Shown here in pieces: positions 16,096-16,302 of a stretch of 16,302 bases of DNA. Numbering within the stretch: position 1 is the first letter of the stretch; each line of letters starts with the position of its first letter. Source of the DNA: JAZNQN01 sp045656005 (GTDB lineage Bacteria > Bacillota > Clostridia > UMGS1883 > UMGS1540); assembly GCA_045656005.1 (NCBI GenBank), contig JAZOQG010000056.1:1-16302 (forward strand), in the 5' to 3' direction. The translations under genes were made by a program, and so were the position numbers. The notes beneath the pieces are model-generated. The model was not told where the DNA came from and ran no database searches. It was given only the letters and a program-made list of their open reading frames with translations.

Positions 16096-16116
16096 AATGC
16101 TTTCGCGGTTTCCCTT

Positions 16117-16302
16117 TTAAAGACGCATTCTTGTAGAAAGAATTACGCCACCGTTTTCCTGAAAAATACTGTGGCGGTATGAGAAATCATGCTCATTTGT
16201 AGTTCTTATTTCAAAATTTTTGTCAATATATTCAGTTTCAATTACCACATCACGCATTTCTCCGCCATAAGCTCCTGCGTTCATATATACCAAGTCGGAG
16301 GC
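16117..16302 (-). CDS. murB: MurB central part, ending at a premature TAA (runs off the right edge)
   Basis: Sixty-one codons of the FAD-binding part of MurB, ending in TAA at 16117-16119; the start lies beyond the window. Visible family motifs are YMNAGAYGGEMRDVV and FSYRHSIFQENGG, the latter with the conserved Arg of the active site. The final LSTRMRL matches the strand where most MurB proteins continue with a lysine-rich turn, and the expected continuation is found directly after the stop codon in the same frame. A single base change from AAA to TAA explains it. Together with the downstream fragment this should be read as one murB gene with a nonsense codon: a pseudogene, a strain mutation, a sequencing error, or a readthrough site. 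The first four residues in the window (ASDL) stand where the family normally has Gly-Gly-Ala. Confidence 0.82.
   Translation of the reverse strand, partial: ASDLVYMNAGAYGGEMRDVVIETEYIDKNFEIRTTNEHDFSYRHSIFQENGGVILSTRMRL

Noticed and set aside
16090..16130. Frameshift in murB
   Set aside because: MurB sequence on both sides of the stop codon is in the same frame, so this is a substitution-type nonsense codon and not an insertion or deletion.
1..16302. Mobile element, defence system or CRISPR array
   Set aside because: I saw no transposase, integrase, phage gene, direct-repeat array or tRNA; nearly all the genes are housekeeping genes in recognisable clusters.

Overview
The window looks like a chromosomal segment from a low-GC Gram-positive bacterium of the class Clostridia. 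The reasons are the murB-rapZ-yvcK-whiA cluster next to dnaE, AT-rich intergenic regions, strong AAGGAG-type ribosome binding sites, and a glutamate dehydrogenase whose N-terminal active-site lysines keep the Clostridium symbiosum numbering. The genus cannot be told from the sequence alone. I see no prophage, transposase, CRISPR array, tRNA or rRNA. All functions were assigned by reading motifs; no database search was run.

Left part (1-1719, minus strand): the 5' part of gdhA (runs off the left edge) and a complete class II fructose-bisphosphate aldolase gene, fba. They are separate transcription units. fba ends at a near-symmetrical hairpin terminator, and each gene has its own sigma-A-like promoter.

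Middle (1855-5547, plus strand): divergent from fba is a short HIRAN-domain protein, then a MATE-family efflux transporter, then metG (methionyl-tRNA synthetase with a C-terminal tRNA-binding domain). HIRAN and MATE share a promoter. metG has its own promoter directly after the MATE stop codon, and a clear terminator follows metG.

Right part (5768-16302, minus strand): nine closely packed genes read toward metG, with gaps from -1 to 11 nt. In transcription order they are murB, rapZ, yvcK, whiA, dnaE, a BaiN/HI0933-type flavoprotein, a COG2509-type FAD oxidoreductase, a small four-helix membrane protein, and tatD. This is the Firmicute cell-wall/central-carbon/division cluster (MurB makes UDP-MurNAc, YvcK binds UDP-GlcNAc, RapZ is a nucleotide-binding adapter, WhiA is a DNA-binding division factor), extended by a replicative polymerase and a group of less understood genes.

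The most notable observation is that murB has an in-frame TAA codon. Recognisable MurB sequence continues in the same reading frame on both sides of it, so an expected essential gene appears split by one nonsense codon. Other points: metG and tatD are neighbours but convergent rather than in their usual shared operon, a 9-bp inverted repeat lies between them, and DnaE keeps all nine PHP metal-ligand positions. I did not find a convincing undescribed multi-gene system.
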